Shown here in pieces: positions 26,043 through 39,232 of a DNA stretch of 64,000 nt; positions within the stretch are counted from its first letter, which is position 1, and each line of letters opens with the position of its first letter. The notes under the pieces are model-generated. The model worked only from the letters and a program-made list of their open reading frames with translations. It had not been told where the DNA came from and did no database searches. Made by a program: the position numbers and the translations under genes. This stretch comes from Rostratula benghalensis (taxonomy: Eukaryota > Chordata > Aves > Charadriiformes > Rostratulidae), in the NCBI GenBank assembly GCA_013399305.1, contig VXAI01000305.1, forward strand, positions 842,410 to 906,409. Reading direction: 5' to 3'.

Positions 26043-26119
26043 AATTTTGGAGGCTATATCCTACTCTGAAGTAGGATGAACTCGAATTTTGGAGGCTACA
26101 TCCTACTCTGAAGTAGGAT
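26043..26119. repeat. Two-copy 42-bp tandem duplication, each copy with a perfect hairpin
   Basis: The 35-bp segment starting aattttggaggcta at 26043-26077 recurs at 26085-26119 with one substitution (tatatcc against tacatcc); the offset is 42 bp. Each copy ends in an 8-bp perfect inverted repeat with a 4-bp loop: atcctact-ctga-agtaggat, at 26058-26077 and 26100-26119. Confidence 0.9.
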
Positions 26120-28319
26120 TCTACACTGGAGATAACCACTGTTAAAGAAGGTGAACCAAACTCCTGCTGCACTTCAACCAGTTGTTTCTGAAATGAGCTG
26201 TTGCATGCATTTCAGTGCTAACGGAGTGGTGGATTCTCTCTGGTACCTATTACCCCTGCTGGAGCCAGGATACTGGGTTACTGGGACCTTTGATAGGATA
26301 CAGCGTGGCACATTCTTATTGTAGACATTTTCCAGGATAATTATGTCACTTAGGTTTTAGTTCACTGCTAATTAATAGTAGTGAGATTCTCTTGCTAGAT
26401 AATAATTAGTATGATCCCTCAACAGTCTTAGATATTAAGTACAAAAGACAATGCTTACGCAAAATCAAGCGATCTGAATATCTGTCTTAAATTATATATT
26501 AAGTTTTGTAAAGAATACTATAGTTTCTGGAGAACTCTACATCAGGTGGTGCATATGGGCTGGTGTATATTCAGACCAAGTTATCTGCTAAAGATAATTA
26601 CTCAATTGTCACACACTGCAAAAATGATGTGCTAATATTTGGCTAAAACCCCAGGGTTCACTTAAATTGGCATGACCATAAAAAAAAAAAGCACTCAATT
26701 GCTTTCTTCACACTGAGTCATCCCAATTCACCTTGTTTACATATGCTCCTAGTTACACTGCTTAGTATATTCTTAGTTAGGCAGTCAGTAAAAGATTAGA
26801 AAAGTACAATGTCTTCCTGCAAGCCAAGAGTGGCTTTTCCCCTGATTGTCCATCCAAAAATTTACTACTGAAAATATTACTCTGGCAGCAAATCAGGCAA
26901 TTATGTATTTGCTTTTGTTTGCTTATCCAATTGTTCAGTCCAACGTAGTTTTTCTGTAAATGGATGTCCTGGTGTGTTATTCTGTTAATCACATAGGTAA
27001 AGTAATAAAGGATTTCTAGAGAAATATGTCAGCTTTTACTGTAAAGCTAAGGAGAGCAGAGCAAACAGCACCGACTATTAGATAATAATGAAATACCTTG
27101 ACATCTAGACCACTTTATGATACTATTATATCTTCAGGCTGACATATAAAAGGACAATAATACCGATATTAAGCAGTATAAAAATATCTGGTGCTACTGA
27201 CATTCTGACATCAGACAGCTTAAGGTGATACACAGATCCTCAGTGCCAAAAGATTCTCTGATTCCAGGCGCTCAGCTGAGGCTGGAGGTGAATTTCCCTC
27301 AGCAGGGGGAAGTGAGGGAAGGAAAGAGGGGCACTTCCACCTCAGGAGTGGGAAGTTCTGCAGCAGGAAAGTTGCTCGGGGACTACTAGTACAGTCACAG
27401 CATTTTCCAGGTAACACATTTCATCAGTTGAAGCCCTTCTTGTCTTTGGGAATGTTCAAGCAACATCATTCCTGACAGTATTTAGGTCTGTAATATTTGC
27501 AGAGGGTACTTATTTTGAAACACTTGCTGATAATATTTTATTTCTTTTTTTTTTTTTTTTCCATCAGAACAGTGTCTGGGGTTTTCCACAGTATTATAAG
27601 CTCAACTGTTCTCTGGTTTCCACTTGTGATGGGTAATTCTTCACATCTTCCTGACTTAAATGATCAGAGAGCAAATTTTTAAAACAGTTAGGTACTAGTA
27701 GTGGTTTTCCACCACTTATGGAAAACCAGACTTTCTTTTCATAAATACACAGAAACATCCTTGAGGAATAACCTAATGAACGTGGTGAGCATTTAAAACA
27801 CATTACATGAAAAAGACAGTTGGGATACAAGCAGTTTGTATGAGGCAGTTTTTTGGAATTTGAAAGACCCTCTCACCATAGTTATTCAAATCTGTGCCAA
27901 GTTTACATGAAAATTACATAGTATGGAAGTGGTCAAAACAGATTAGATTTTATATTATATCAAAAGAGTTTAGCCTGAATTAGCTGGTATCAACAAAACC
28001 CAGAAGCTTTTTAATATATACGTGCAGAAATCCTATCAGAGACATTACATGGTACTTGGCAGTAACCAGTCTTTGAGCATGAGCAGGAAGGGAACTTAAC
28101 AATCAGATGCATTAAATTCAGCTGTCGAGAACTTAGAATGAATTTAGGAGGAAAAACCCCAAGACATTCCAGTTCAGTGCTGGTGTGAGAAAGAACAGAC
28201 TCCGGTCCATCGTGGCTATAATCTCCAGAACTAGTCTGAAAGCCAAGTTAAAGTACTTTACAAAGTTCCTGGTTAGGAACACAGGAGGCTGAAAGGAACG
28301 AAAAATAAATTTAACGATT

Positions 28320-28332
28320 CCCCCCCCCCCCC
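28320..28332. repeat. Poly-C run (13)
   Basis: Thirteen consecutive C residues. Length may be imprecise in the assembly. Confidence 0.85.
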
Positions 28333-28617
28333 TTTCTTTGAATTTCCTTTGGCTTAAAACATAGCAGAAGTGGCACACATCTCTGAGCAGCCTGCCAATT
28401 ATCTTTAAATTTAACTAAACTAAAGTTAATACAATCATTTCATGCTGTACTAACCAGGTAGCTGTGTGTGTACACCCCTGTTCATCCATCTGCCTGTTAT
28501 TACTCCTCCAACTGCTCCTCAAAGAGCAGCAAATGCATCTAGGTGCTGGACGGGGAGGGAAGAAGCAGCACCCCAGAATCTTCAGAGAGAATATATCCCT
28601 ACCCATCTCTTCAATGA

Positions 28618-28925
28618 TAGAATCACAGAATGGTTAGACTTAGAAGGGATCTTAAACACCATCCAGTGCCACCCCCTGCCCTGGGCAGGGACACCTCCCA
28701 CCAGACCAGGTGGCTCCAAGCCCCATCCAGCTTGGCCTTGAACCCCTCCAGGGATGGGGCAGCCACAGCTTCTCTGGGCAACCTGGGCCAGACTCTCACC
28801 ACCCTCACACCAAAGAATTTCTTTCTGAGATCTCATCTCAATCTTCCCTCTTTCAGTTTGAAACTGTTCCCCCTTGTCCTATGGCTCCGCTCCCTGATCA
28901 AGAGTCCCTCCCCATCTCTCCTGGT
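28618..28925 (-). mobile_element. CR1 LINE fragment
   Basis: It opens tagaatcacagaatggttag. It shares accccctgccctgggcaggg, gaccaggtggctccaagccc and the caccaaagaatttctttctg block with the copies at 691, 51692 and 53232. It ends near agagtccctccccatctctc. Confidence 0.93.
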
Positions 28926-31900
28926 CTAGCAACATCATGTCTGCAGATTGCAACCCAGGCTCTCTTAGATATCACACGTAAAGATATTCTAGGACACACT
29001 TGGCTCTTGCTACTTTTAATTTATTTTACTATGCTAGCTCAGGAGAGTTTTACTGAAGCAGACTCATACGGATTTACCCCCAGCTGTTTGAGAATAGCAA
29101 ATAATAATGGAATTTGTAATTAGACAAGTGCCCATTTCCTTACTTCTGCCCTCTGTATCGCAGTTCTAGATAAAAGAACCACTGCTCCGTACCCCTTGAT
29201 TAAAAACCATTCAGATCAAGGCTCAGCAAGGAGCCTTGGACAAACCTTATATATCTATTTAGAGCCACGACTGAGAAGTGCAATTTATCAGCATCAGTAA
29301 ATCCTGACGAATGCCAAGACACACAATTCTCCCAAATCAAATAAGGACCTCAACCAGGTTTTGTCTAATGATTGCTTGCTGAAAGCTGAACGCGAGGTAG
29401 GACATAATTAATTGGATTCTCCCTCCTCGTAGCATAGTGTAGCCCTGGAGTGCAGGCTGTGAACATTTAGGATGTTGAGCAGGAACAAGAAATTAACTTG
29501 CAGAACATATAGGAATAGAATTCTCACCTTCTCCAGCAGGTAAGATCATGTGTGACTTGACGGGTTTTTTTGTCTGACCTTTCCAAGCCCCAAAACCTGT
29601 TTTGAAAGTGAGGAGCTCTGCACTCCATCTGCTATCCCTGACTGTCCCATTTAGCCCAAATACTGGGGAGTTTCTGTATATGCTTGGCAGATATGAGAAA
29701 TCTGCACTTGGTTTAGGTACTATAGGATACCTATTCCATCATAGCAAGGTACCAATCTAGGGATGAAAGGATTAAGGCACCATTTGTGGCGTGTTAAACA
29801 AATTAACACCCTATTTTGGCTCATGAAATAAAACAAGCCTTGCTCTGCCAGGGCACAAATGGGATTTTACATGACCACGGATACATGTAATGCTGGGAAA
29901 GTCACTTAGACTTGCTTTCTCTGTTCCCTTCTTTTTTAAAGTGGGAATACCACTGCCAGTCTGACTTCCATGGAAATAATTATGGAAGAGATATACGTTA
30001 AAGCCTGCTCACTGGTGGGATGGCGTGAGAAGCAGAAAAGGCCTTGACTCTGCCTAAGCACTGCTCAGCAGGAATTAAAACATCCCTGTGTTATCAACAC
30101 CATTTTCAGCACAAATCTAAGCCAGTCCCATATCAGGAAAAAATAACTCTATCCCAGCCAAACCCAGCACAGCGAGAAAAGAAAATTGTGTTTGGAGTTT
30201 TCACTGGGATAAAAATACACACACATATAGAAGAAGAATTCACAGGAATAAGCAAGTTTCCTTTCTTTTGTATCAGTTTCTCCCGTGCAGGGGGGTATAG
30301 CATCCTGAGAAACTCCATTTCCTTTAATTTACCAGATGACAGCTTTCCCTGAGAAACAAGCTTTCAAGCTAGAAGGCAGACCAGCTCTGATATCCATCCA
30401 TCGGTAATCTCCTGCAAGGATTATACATTCTAAAAAGAGAAGGGGATGTGTTCTGTGATGATCCTTTTACTTCTTGGCATTTTTCATAGTTGTTCTGTCC
30501 AAAAGTACTGCTTCTTTGAGAAGCACGCTCCCTGTGCAAGTGTGTAGGTCACTAAGATTGTTGATGTTTTTCAAAACCTACTGGTAAAAAAAAAATATCC
30601 CCAAGTCTCAGAAGAAAGTAAATCTCAGGCATCAAATTAATGATCGCCAAGATGCAGGCTTTGTAGCTTTGCTGCACAACACAGAGGGCTTCCTGTTGTA
30701 AAATTAAGTAGTTAGTCTCATTCTTATAAGTGATCATCCTAGGGGGTGGGGGAAATAAAGGAAAAAACAGACAGGAGATGTACAGAAAATCCAGTCAAAC
30801 CTTAATGAATGTTGAATTTCCACTGACTTGTGCCAGCACACTGCTTTTGCCAGAAAAATGGCAGATGATGTACAACATAATTAGTACCCAGCTAGTGGAA
30901 AAAAAGGCTGATTAAAAGAAAATTTAGGGAAAGCGTACCCTGTTTCTTATCCTGTGTGTAAGAAAACCCCATGGAACCTGGATATTGTAGCCACATGAAA
31001 AGTCACTCAGAATTCCTATGTCATTGGCTGACACTATCAACAACAAGGCAGGGCCGCTGGTGGCATTTCCACAGCCTGAGCTGGTGCCGGGAGCTGGAGG
31101 GCACTGACATCCTGCCATAGTGGAGATAGTGAAATTTATGGCAAGTCTGTCTCCTCTGAATGGGGCACTCCCCCCCAAAAAAATGTTTGGAGCTCAGCAC
31201 AATGGCTTCCCCCACCATGGTCTATAGTAGCACCTTCTTCTAGATTGAGTCAGCTGCAGTGAGCAAAAATGGGAAGGAAAAAAAAAACCCAAAACCAAAT
31301 CACTTGTGAGGTCGAGTGAAACCTTGTTGGGACAGATGAATGAAACAACTGCTCTTTGTCCAAGTTCATGGTGAGGAACTACACAAGGGGCCTTGCACCA
31401 AAAACACAGGCACTTGTTACCACTCCAAACAAACGTGTGCCCTGTGAGATCCCACTCAGGAATTTGAACTATCTGGGTGGAGGGCTCAGATAGGTGGAGC
31501 TTTTATGAGTGTTCTTGGTAATGTGGGTGGGTGGGACAGAGAGGGAGAGGAGAAGAGAAGGGCAGGGGGAGGAAGCAGGAAAAGAACAGAGAAGAAGCGT
31601 TTACACTTTATTTCTATTTTTTGCAAGCAGATGTGAGCTTGCTTTGGTTGTGCTCCAAGCAGACACAACTTGTTGTGCCCACGCTATCAGCGAAGGCTTA
31701 GTAGCTCAGGCTTACTAACCATGGCTACGCTGTTTATGGTTTGGAGCTGACTCATGCCCATCCAGAGTAAAGGCTCACAACTGGGCAGTTCAAACCAGAA
31801 GAGACCAGAAAAACAATCCCAGGCACCAGCAGAATAAGCAAATTGTGCCTCCTAAGAAAAGTCTACAGGTCTTAGACTGGCAGCGGGGCACTGTCCCTAG

Positions 31901-34900
31901 AAGTCTAAATTAATGTTAGCACTGAACCATGGAAATTCATCTTGCAGTTCTCCCTCAACGTAGCCATTCAACACTGAACTCCTCTTCTTTTTGGTTTTGA
32001 AATTGGGGGATGTATGCAGTCATCTGCTCCATAAGTGATCTAATCTTCATGGGTGTTTTGCTGGCTCCTGCTTTCAGCTGTGAGATTGTTTGTCTTTTTT
32101 TTTCCTGTTGGCTGCCAGCTTGTCCATACTGTGTGATGTTGGCTAAATCCAGCAGAAAGCCATCAAATCAAGTACTGATATGTGCATAAAAAAGCCAATA
32201 ATTTTAAACAAAAAAGATAGCAACGATTTCAGGCTCCAAACCGGAGATTTCAAAATCGCAATCTGAAAACCTCGGCTCATTCTGAATTTATCTCTACAAA
32301 TCTCTCCCTTCTCTTCCACAGGTGTAACATCTCGGCAACTATCTCCCACCTGCACCAGCTGAGGTACCAAAACAAGGATATCTCTCATCCCCCTGAAAAG
32401 AAAGAGGAAATATAATCAGGAAGCCTCGTTGTCCTTAGAGAAACATCTGGGATCCAAGTTCTGCTTTGATCTTTTTTGCATTTTATGAGAAACAGCCAGT
32501 GAAGAAAATTCAGGAACTGTTCTTGGAGCAAAAACTAGACCTCCCCCATCCTGGGTAAAGGCCCTAAGGCTGAGAAGCTGAACATCACATCCTCTTTTCC
32601 ACTGGGTGGAACGCAAAGACTTTTTTTTTTTAATTCCTCTGGTGCTGATAAATTATTGGCAGTTGCAACTTCAAGAGGCTGCAGATGTCCAGAGATCCTC
32701 ACCAAAAGATCACTGATCTCAAGCTTGTAGATCTGCTCATTTTTCTTAAAAAGACATCGCTGCCACGTGGGCCTGAGAGGAGAGATCACTCTGATAATGT
32801 TGAATGCCTCAGTCCCAGAGCAGAGCTGGAACTGGTGTCAGCACTGCTTAGGTATAGGCAAACCTTGGGAGTGTGCTGACTGTAAATGCTCTGTTCCTCT
32901 GACCACACAGAGCGTAGGGGCCTGAGCCCACTCGATACAGAAATTTCCTAAATCCTGCATGGGATCAAAGGGGCTGCAACTTTCAGCGGTTTCATGTTCG
33001 CTTTTAGACACAGACCTGAGCTCCCAAGACAGACACAGATTTCTCAGCTACAGTGGTTGTACTGCAGGTCATCTTGCTGTGTAACATTGCAAGGGCAACT
33101 CCTCCAGGCCTTTCCATGTCTTGATATGTCCTGTGGATGTGGCTGAGCTCCACACTGCAACACCCTTCTCCAACGACAAGAGGATGATCATTTCCTATCT
33201 TGTGATTTGACATTTTGACCCTAAGTAATTCAATGAAATGTTTTGGCTGCTTTTCCCCATGGGTTCAGTAAGGATAAGATTTCGTTCTTCATACACATCT
33301 CTCTTCTGTGTCTCACAGGGCGATGGCCAAACCTGGCAATGCTTTCAGCCAGTGGTGAGAAGCTTGTCTGTGGCACATGATGAAGGGTGTCACAAAGGGC
33401 TACCAACCAGAGCTGAAGCACGAAGTACATGTCTTGTGTTACAACACCTTGCAAGCTCCCTGGTTCCAGAACAGAGATGTTACATCTGCATTACAAGATG
33501 CCAGTAATGCTAGTAGGTTTCCTTCTCACAATCTAGCTGCACACATAGCTTTAGATAGAGTATTTAAAGGGAAAGAAAGAAGCAGGCAAACAGATGTGCA
33601 AAGCTGCAGAGGTGGGATTGAGCCTGTAACCCCATTCATTTCCTCTCTAAGGACCATGGCAAACTTCCCATGACAAAGCCAGAGAAACCTTAAATCAACT
33701 AGATCTTATTCTGTTTATAGAAGAAAACATGTCACATGTAACATATATTACAGTAATATATTCCAATATAAAATAGATGAGGTAATGTATATCGGTTTTA
33801 TATTTTCTATCACATGGTATAACCCATGCTATTCATACATTTGATATATGCGTGTGTATATATATATAAAATTATATGTATAAATATAAAATTGAGTGTA
33901 TTACTTGAGGAAATATTTTAAGATAAAGGGCACCCAGCACAGCACCCCTCTCCTCTCCTTTGAGGACAGTCTTTGTCTGTCTCTGGCCACCTAAAGGTGC
34001 TGTAGCAAAACAGGGAGGCAGTTTAACTTTACAAAGTGCCAGGCAGAAGTGCTCTCAGAGTACATTAGTGTACTGGGCTTCAGCACCATCGATTTCTTCT
34101 CACAGGAGTTAAGAAGATATTCACTGAATCAGTACATCTAGGCTCAGTTTAGCAGCTTCTTTTACTACTTTAGTGTCCTTGTTTTGGAGATAGTACGGCA
34201 AGCCCTCAAAATACAATCATCACGACTTCTGCTGGCAATTAGGATGAACAAAATTGAACCCAGGAGACACACTAGTTCTACATACAAAGCTGATCCCCAT
34301 GGGGGCAATTGCCTCACCTACTAGAGCGTGCCAGAAACACCTTAAGGCTTTGACATCACCACCATCCCAGGGAAAAAACACAAATTACTCTATAAACTGG
34401 CAGTGTGTTTGATATATATTGTAGACTTCCAAAGTTTTCAGCTAGAACACTCGGACGTTGGGACTGCTGTGTCAGTAAAGGCCATGCCAGGTGCAATAGC
34501 CTCAGCAATGGATAGCCTGCTTGTTAAATGAAAACAAACACATGAAAACCCTCTTCTCACTAGAGTTCTCCTCTCTTTGAATGTGGCAGCAGGTTGGGAA
34601 ATCCCACCACCAACATCTCCTCTGTCCAAAGAGGATGAGTGATGTAAAAATTCATGGGCTCAGCAGGGGGGGCAGGAGTGCTTGTTTTATTTTTGGTTGG
34701 TTTCACTGATCTTAAGGGTGTTAGGAGCTAACTTGTAGCAGAAATGGGTGGACCAGTTATATTTTCACATACATTTTTATTAGAGGGAATAATTATAAGA
34801 TTAATTCAGAGGGGGATGAGGGGGGGAAAGCTCTGTGTATACTGAAAAAAATAAAAATATGAATGAGTGCAAGCATGCTGTAAAGAAAAAAAAGGGGTTG

Positions 34901-37900
34901 TAAATACAGCTGTATCTAACACGCCAACATTTTCAAAAAGGTATCTTATTAGACTATGCCATCCTTCCTACATGCATATACAGGCTTTGTGGTTTGTCTT
35001 TTTTTAAATAGTCACAAAATTTCCCCAACAGCTATTTTTTTCAGTACAATATCTATATGCTGTTTACTATACAGAACCAAGTACTCTCCCAATCACAGTT
35101 CTATCACACGTTCCTGAACTTGAAGCATTCTTTGAGCAGTAATGCCTCAAAATCTCTTAACTGATTAGGTTTAATTGAGAACAAAACTTATTTTTCAATG
35201 ATGATTCTAAAGCAGCACCCTGGGCACGCCTTTTATTAAAGAAGTGTTTAAAAGCCATAGTTTATAACACCCATAATATGATACGCTATCTTTACTTCCT
35301 GAGCTTCATTAACTGCTCCTCCTGCCTTTGTTGACTGCTGTGACTAGCCTTTGATATATCACCAAACGTAATTTATGGCTTTGGGGCTGGTTAATATGTT
35401 TACTCACTACATTATCTAGCAGTTGATTTAGGATTTCCCATCTAAATTACAGCAGCTATTTAAAGGCCTTGCTTGACAAGGTCTCCATTGCATTGTCTTT
35501 TTCTTCTTGTCAGCCCAATCCACTATTTATTGTCATATTTATCATGAAATATACACAAAAAGGGACAAGCACAGTTAGCCCAGGAAAACATATGAAAAGA
35601 AGACAGAAAGACTTATTATGTATTCACACTACTTCCTTGCTACAAAACAGCTAATAAACTAACCTCTGCATCCCTAACACAAACTTACAGAAGACTGATT
35701 CAGATTTAAAAACCAACAGCAAACTCTTACCCAGATGCAGCCTCAGCATAAAGGAGATACGAGAGCAATCTCATTGCTCATCCCAGGAGCTCTGTACCAA
35801 CCAGTTCATGTTCTCTCACGTGTTCCCTGCTTTCCCAGTTGGAGGAAGATGAACCAATTGCAGAGAAAATCTAAGCAGAGATTGGAAAGAGTTAGTAACA
35901 GGTGATGCAGAATTGGTGTTGGTTTTATTCAGGTGGGCCAGAATTTCATCAGATAATTAAGAGCATTGTCTTCAGCTGTTCAAAGTGTCCTTAAATGACA
36001 AGCTCAGGAATATTACTGCTCCTGTGTTGCAGCAGCATTTTGTCATTAGTCAAGATGGACTCGACTCATTACATCTTCAGCTAAGAGGAACTTCATACAG
36101 TGTCTACACCAGAAAAGCAAAAAAAGCCCACTTAGCTTTCACCAAAGTAAATAAATGTATACTCAGCACATTTGGAGAATTTTTTAAAACTATTAAATTT
36201 TAGCTGATCCAATTAGGCCCTTTATGATATTCCCTACAGATAAATTCTTGCAGATTATTTACAACAGGGCTTAATGATGTGGAACAGAAATGACAGTAGT
36301 TTGGGGAATTTTTTTTTGTTGTTTTTTTACTGTAGGCTAACAGAGGACCCATCACTAACCTAAACTTGCCCTAAACTTAAATATGGTTTTAATGTTTAGA
36401 AGAAACTCTTCTCTCTTTTCGGTTAAGCAGCTGTAGTATTTCAGAGAAGCTTGGTAGCAATGGAAATATTATCCTATCAGGGAAATATTCGTCTAAGTTT
36501 AGGAATCTCCTCCCAATATTCTTGTGGTTTTTGCAATTTCAAAGGGTGATTCAGAACCTTAGCAGGATAAAGTACCTCTTACAGCTGCCCAACTCTTTCC
36601 ATCAATGAAAGAGGATGTTCAGGACAGTCTTCAGTGTTTGCACAGCTAGTTCTGGCTGGAGCTGTGCTGAGTGAAGAACATTTGGGGCATCCTCAGCTGC
36701 TAATTACCACCCCCATGGCAGATTTCCACCTCCCAGGTTCTGCCAGTGGAACCTGTCTGATCGCTCCCCAACCTGTGTCGAAATGAGCCAGGCCCAGTCG
36801 CTGTCAACAACAGGTCTTTGCAGGTCCATTTTGGTTTGCCCAGACTGAAAAAGAGTGGGGATAGTCTGAGAGACTGGACCAGCAGAATTGAGGGCAGCAG
36901 CTGTCAGAGGATTTTTACAGTCGTGGGGGTGAAGATCTCCCTTCACCCAGCAAAGCTGCAGCTGAAATGGGGCATCACCACAAGTACTTGTCTGAAGGCA
37001 GGGCAAAAGCAGTCAGACAGGCTGTTCCAGCAGCAGATAAATAAAGTTTATTGCCCCCAGCTCCTGATTAACTGCCCTGCCTCATTAACAGGAGGTTAGA
37101 ATTTACCCAAACTCCACACCGTATCTGCGATTGCTCTCGGGCTCTGGTCTATTAAATGGTTTGATCACTTAAATACCTCTAAATAGTTGTGTAGTAGTAG
37201 TGATAAGAGGGTGTGGCCACATAATCTGATCTATCAACAGAGCTGAAAGAAGCCTCCAGCTTCACCTGGCTCAGAGGCAGGTAGAGGAACACATAAGACC
37301 TTCATTAAAACCCTCTGAAGAGGAATCAGATCTTTTGCCTGCTCAATGTACACCACAATGTGGAAAACATCTTAGGGTGCTTCTCTGTTCTTATTTATTA
37401 GCTATTTCTAGGCACACTAAGAATAAACGTGGAAATAAATAGCAGAAAGGGGTGCGTTCAAGGTAAGTCTCCTACATTCAGCAAACAAATGCTACCATCA
37501 CACTGGAATATTTACTACATCACATCCGTATATTTACAGATAGATGTTTGTGGGAGCTCTCAGAAAGTCCTACCATGGAATTAAGGACAGAGGTCTGAAG
37601 ATAGGGCTACTGCAAGTAGAATGACTCAGGAGAAGGTTGAAGATGACAGAATAGCTGCTTCTGGAATTTCTGTCTGATTGAGATCAGAAAGGCTCTTTCC
37701 CTGGCTATCCAGGTTAATTCAAGATTTAATGCTACTTTTTCTCAAAAGGTGGTATCTTTTTTAGTCCAGCTTTCATATGCAAGGAGATTAGATGGTAAGA
37801 AACTGTGATAAGGGAGAGAGAAAATGTTGTAAGAATGCTGTTAGTTGTGGCAATTTAGTGTCTATCTTAGTATTTAGAAGGCATTGCAGCTGGGGGGTGT

Positions 37901-39079
37901 TGCTGAACCTGAGACAGATGAAGGTCTCTACTATTGCTTCAGGAAGTCAGGCAAAACAATGTGCTCGTATAAATAGGCCATGAGTTGCCTCATGGATTTG
38001 TGTAACAGCAAGAAAGAGAGAACGGCAGGCAGTTGCTCGCGGTGTTCATGCAGAGCACTATGGAATAAAAGTTGTGTTCCTTATGGCACAGGAGAGCATG
38101 GCTGTACTGGTTCAAGGTGGGAGAGATATCCCTAAGTCAACCGGAGAAGGAGCTTTGCTGAGAACTGTGATGAGAATTGTCAACTTTCCAAAAGCTCGAT
38201 AGCTTGAAAACCATCAAACTCCACCGTGGCGTATGTGGAGTGCTTGAACTTTTATTCTTAGTCAGAGATACACCTGTTCTGAAGCTAATTTTCAATGGTT
38301 ATGGGGAATTTCTTCATACTGATTGAACTGCTTCACAGGTTTCTTGTCAAAGGTAACTGTCGTAGCTTGTTAATAATTTGGTGCTGTTTAGAAATTTCTG
38401 TTACTTCAGAACCGTTACTTGCAAGCAAAAATAATGATAATCAAAGGAAATAATTACCAGACTTCAGAGTGCTTATGCTTGAAAGAGTGGAACTGGCCAG
38501 AAATGTGTTGATTGTGTAGTTTGTAAATCTGTAACCCTTTACCTCTGCTATTTTGAATTATTGGCCTACAGCCACACATTCATTGATCACAACAAAATCA
38601 ATTGATCACAGTAACATTTCTTTTGACAGTTCCAAGGCTATCCATCTGGGTGGCTCCACGCTGCAAGTGTCATCCCTCGGACAAGAAAAGTGAGGTGGGG
38701 CTACACTGCTTTGATCTGTGCACTTCCTAAATCTTGTTAGAGTAAAGCAGGGGAAGGAAGACATCTGCAAATAACTTATCAGTTCCACCAGATCTCTCTT
38801 TCATTTTCTTGCTGCTGAAATTTTGCTTTTCCTCCACACTGCTCATTAGTTTTAGCTAATTATAAGTGAAGTGTCAACAGGACAGCTTCTACCCTTCCTG
38901 TAAAGTCAGGAAAAATTACCTCTTCAAGTTTACTGGACTTTCTCTGCCTTTTCTCAGGCTCCTACTGCTCTCATAGAATTGTTGCCACCTTCTAGTCAAA
39001 AGGTTAAAGAAACTGGAGGAAGGGATGGTGGAAAGAAGGTGGGACAATTTTAGAATTGAACTTATATAAAGCAGGGAAA
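28926..39079. other. Intergenic DNA, 10 kb, no gene seen
   Basis: The longest repeat-poor stretch of the window. It includes an AT-rich tract at 33,715-33,910 (many TA steps) and a TAAT-rich, low-repeat stretch at about 35,160-35,470 that could be regulatory. No open frame shows recognisable protein, and no CR1 was found. Confidence 0.45.
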
Positions 39080-39232
39080 GAACTGAAGGCCTGGCACAGG
39101 GTGCTTGGAGAGATTGTGGAATCTTTGTTTGTGGAGATATTCAGAACTTGAGGAGGCCCTCAGCCACCTTTTCTAACTGAGCAGAGGATTGTACTTGCTC
39201 TCCTCCTGAGGTTCCTTTTGACCTGAATTATC
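39080..39232 (+). mobile_element. Old, degraded CR1 3' end
   Basis: Recognisable in order: ggcctggcacagggtgcttg, gagattgtggaatctttgt, gtggagatattcagaacttg, then a diverged terminal region near gaggttccttttgacctgaa. Compared with the other CR1 copies it has many substitutions, so it is probably an older insertion. Confidence 0.6.

Larger units (their letters stand above)
22163..28617. other. Intergenic DNA, 6.5 kb, no gene seen
   Basis: AT-rich DNA with a (GT)n tract at 24239-24265, an AATTA-type repeat at 25296-25329, a tandem duplication with hairpins at 26043-26119 and a C13 run at 28320-28332. The frames at 23678-24133 (minus) and nearby have no recognisable protein. Confidence 0.45.
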
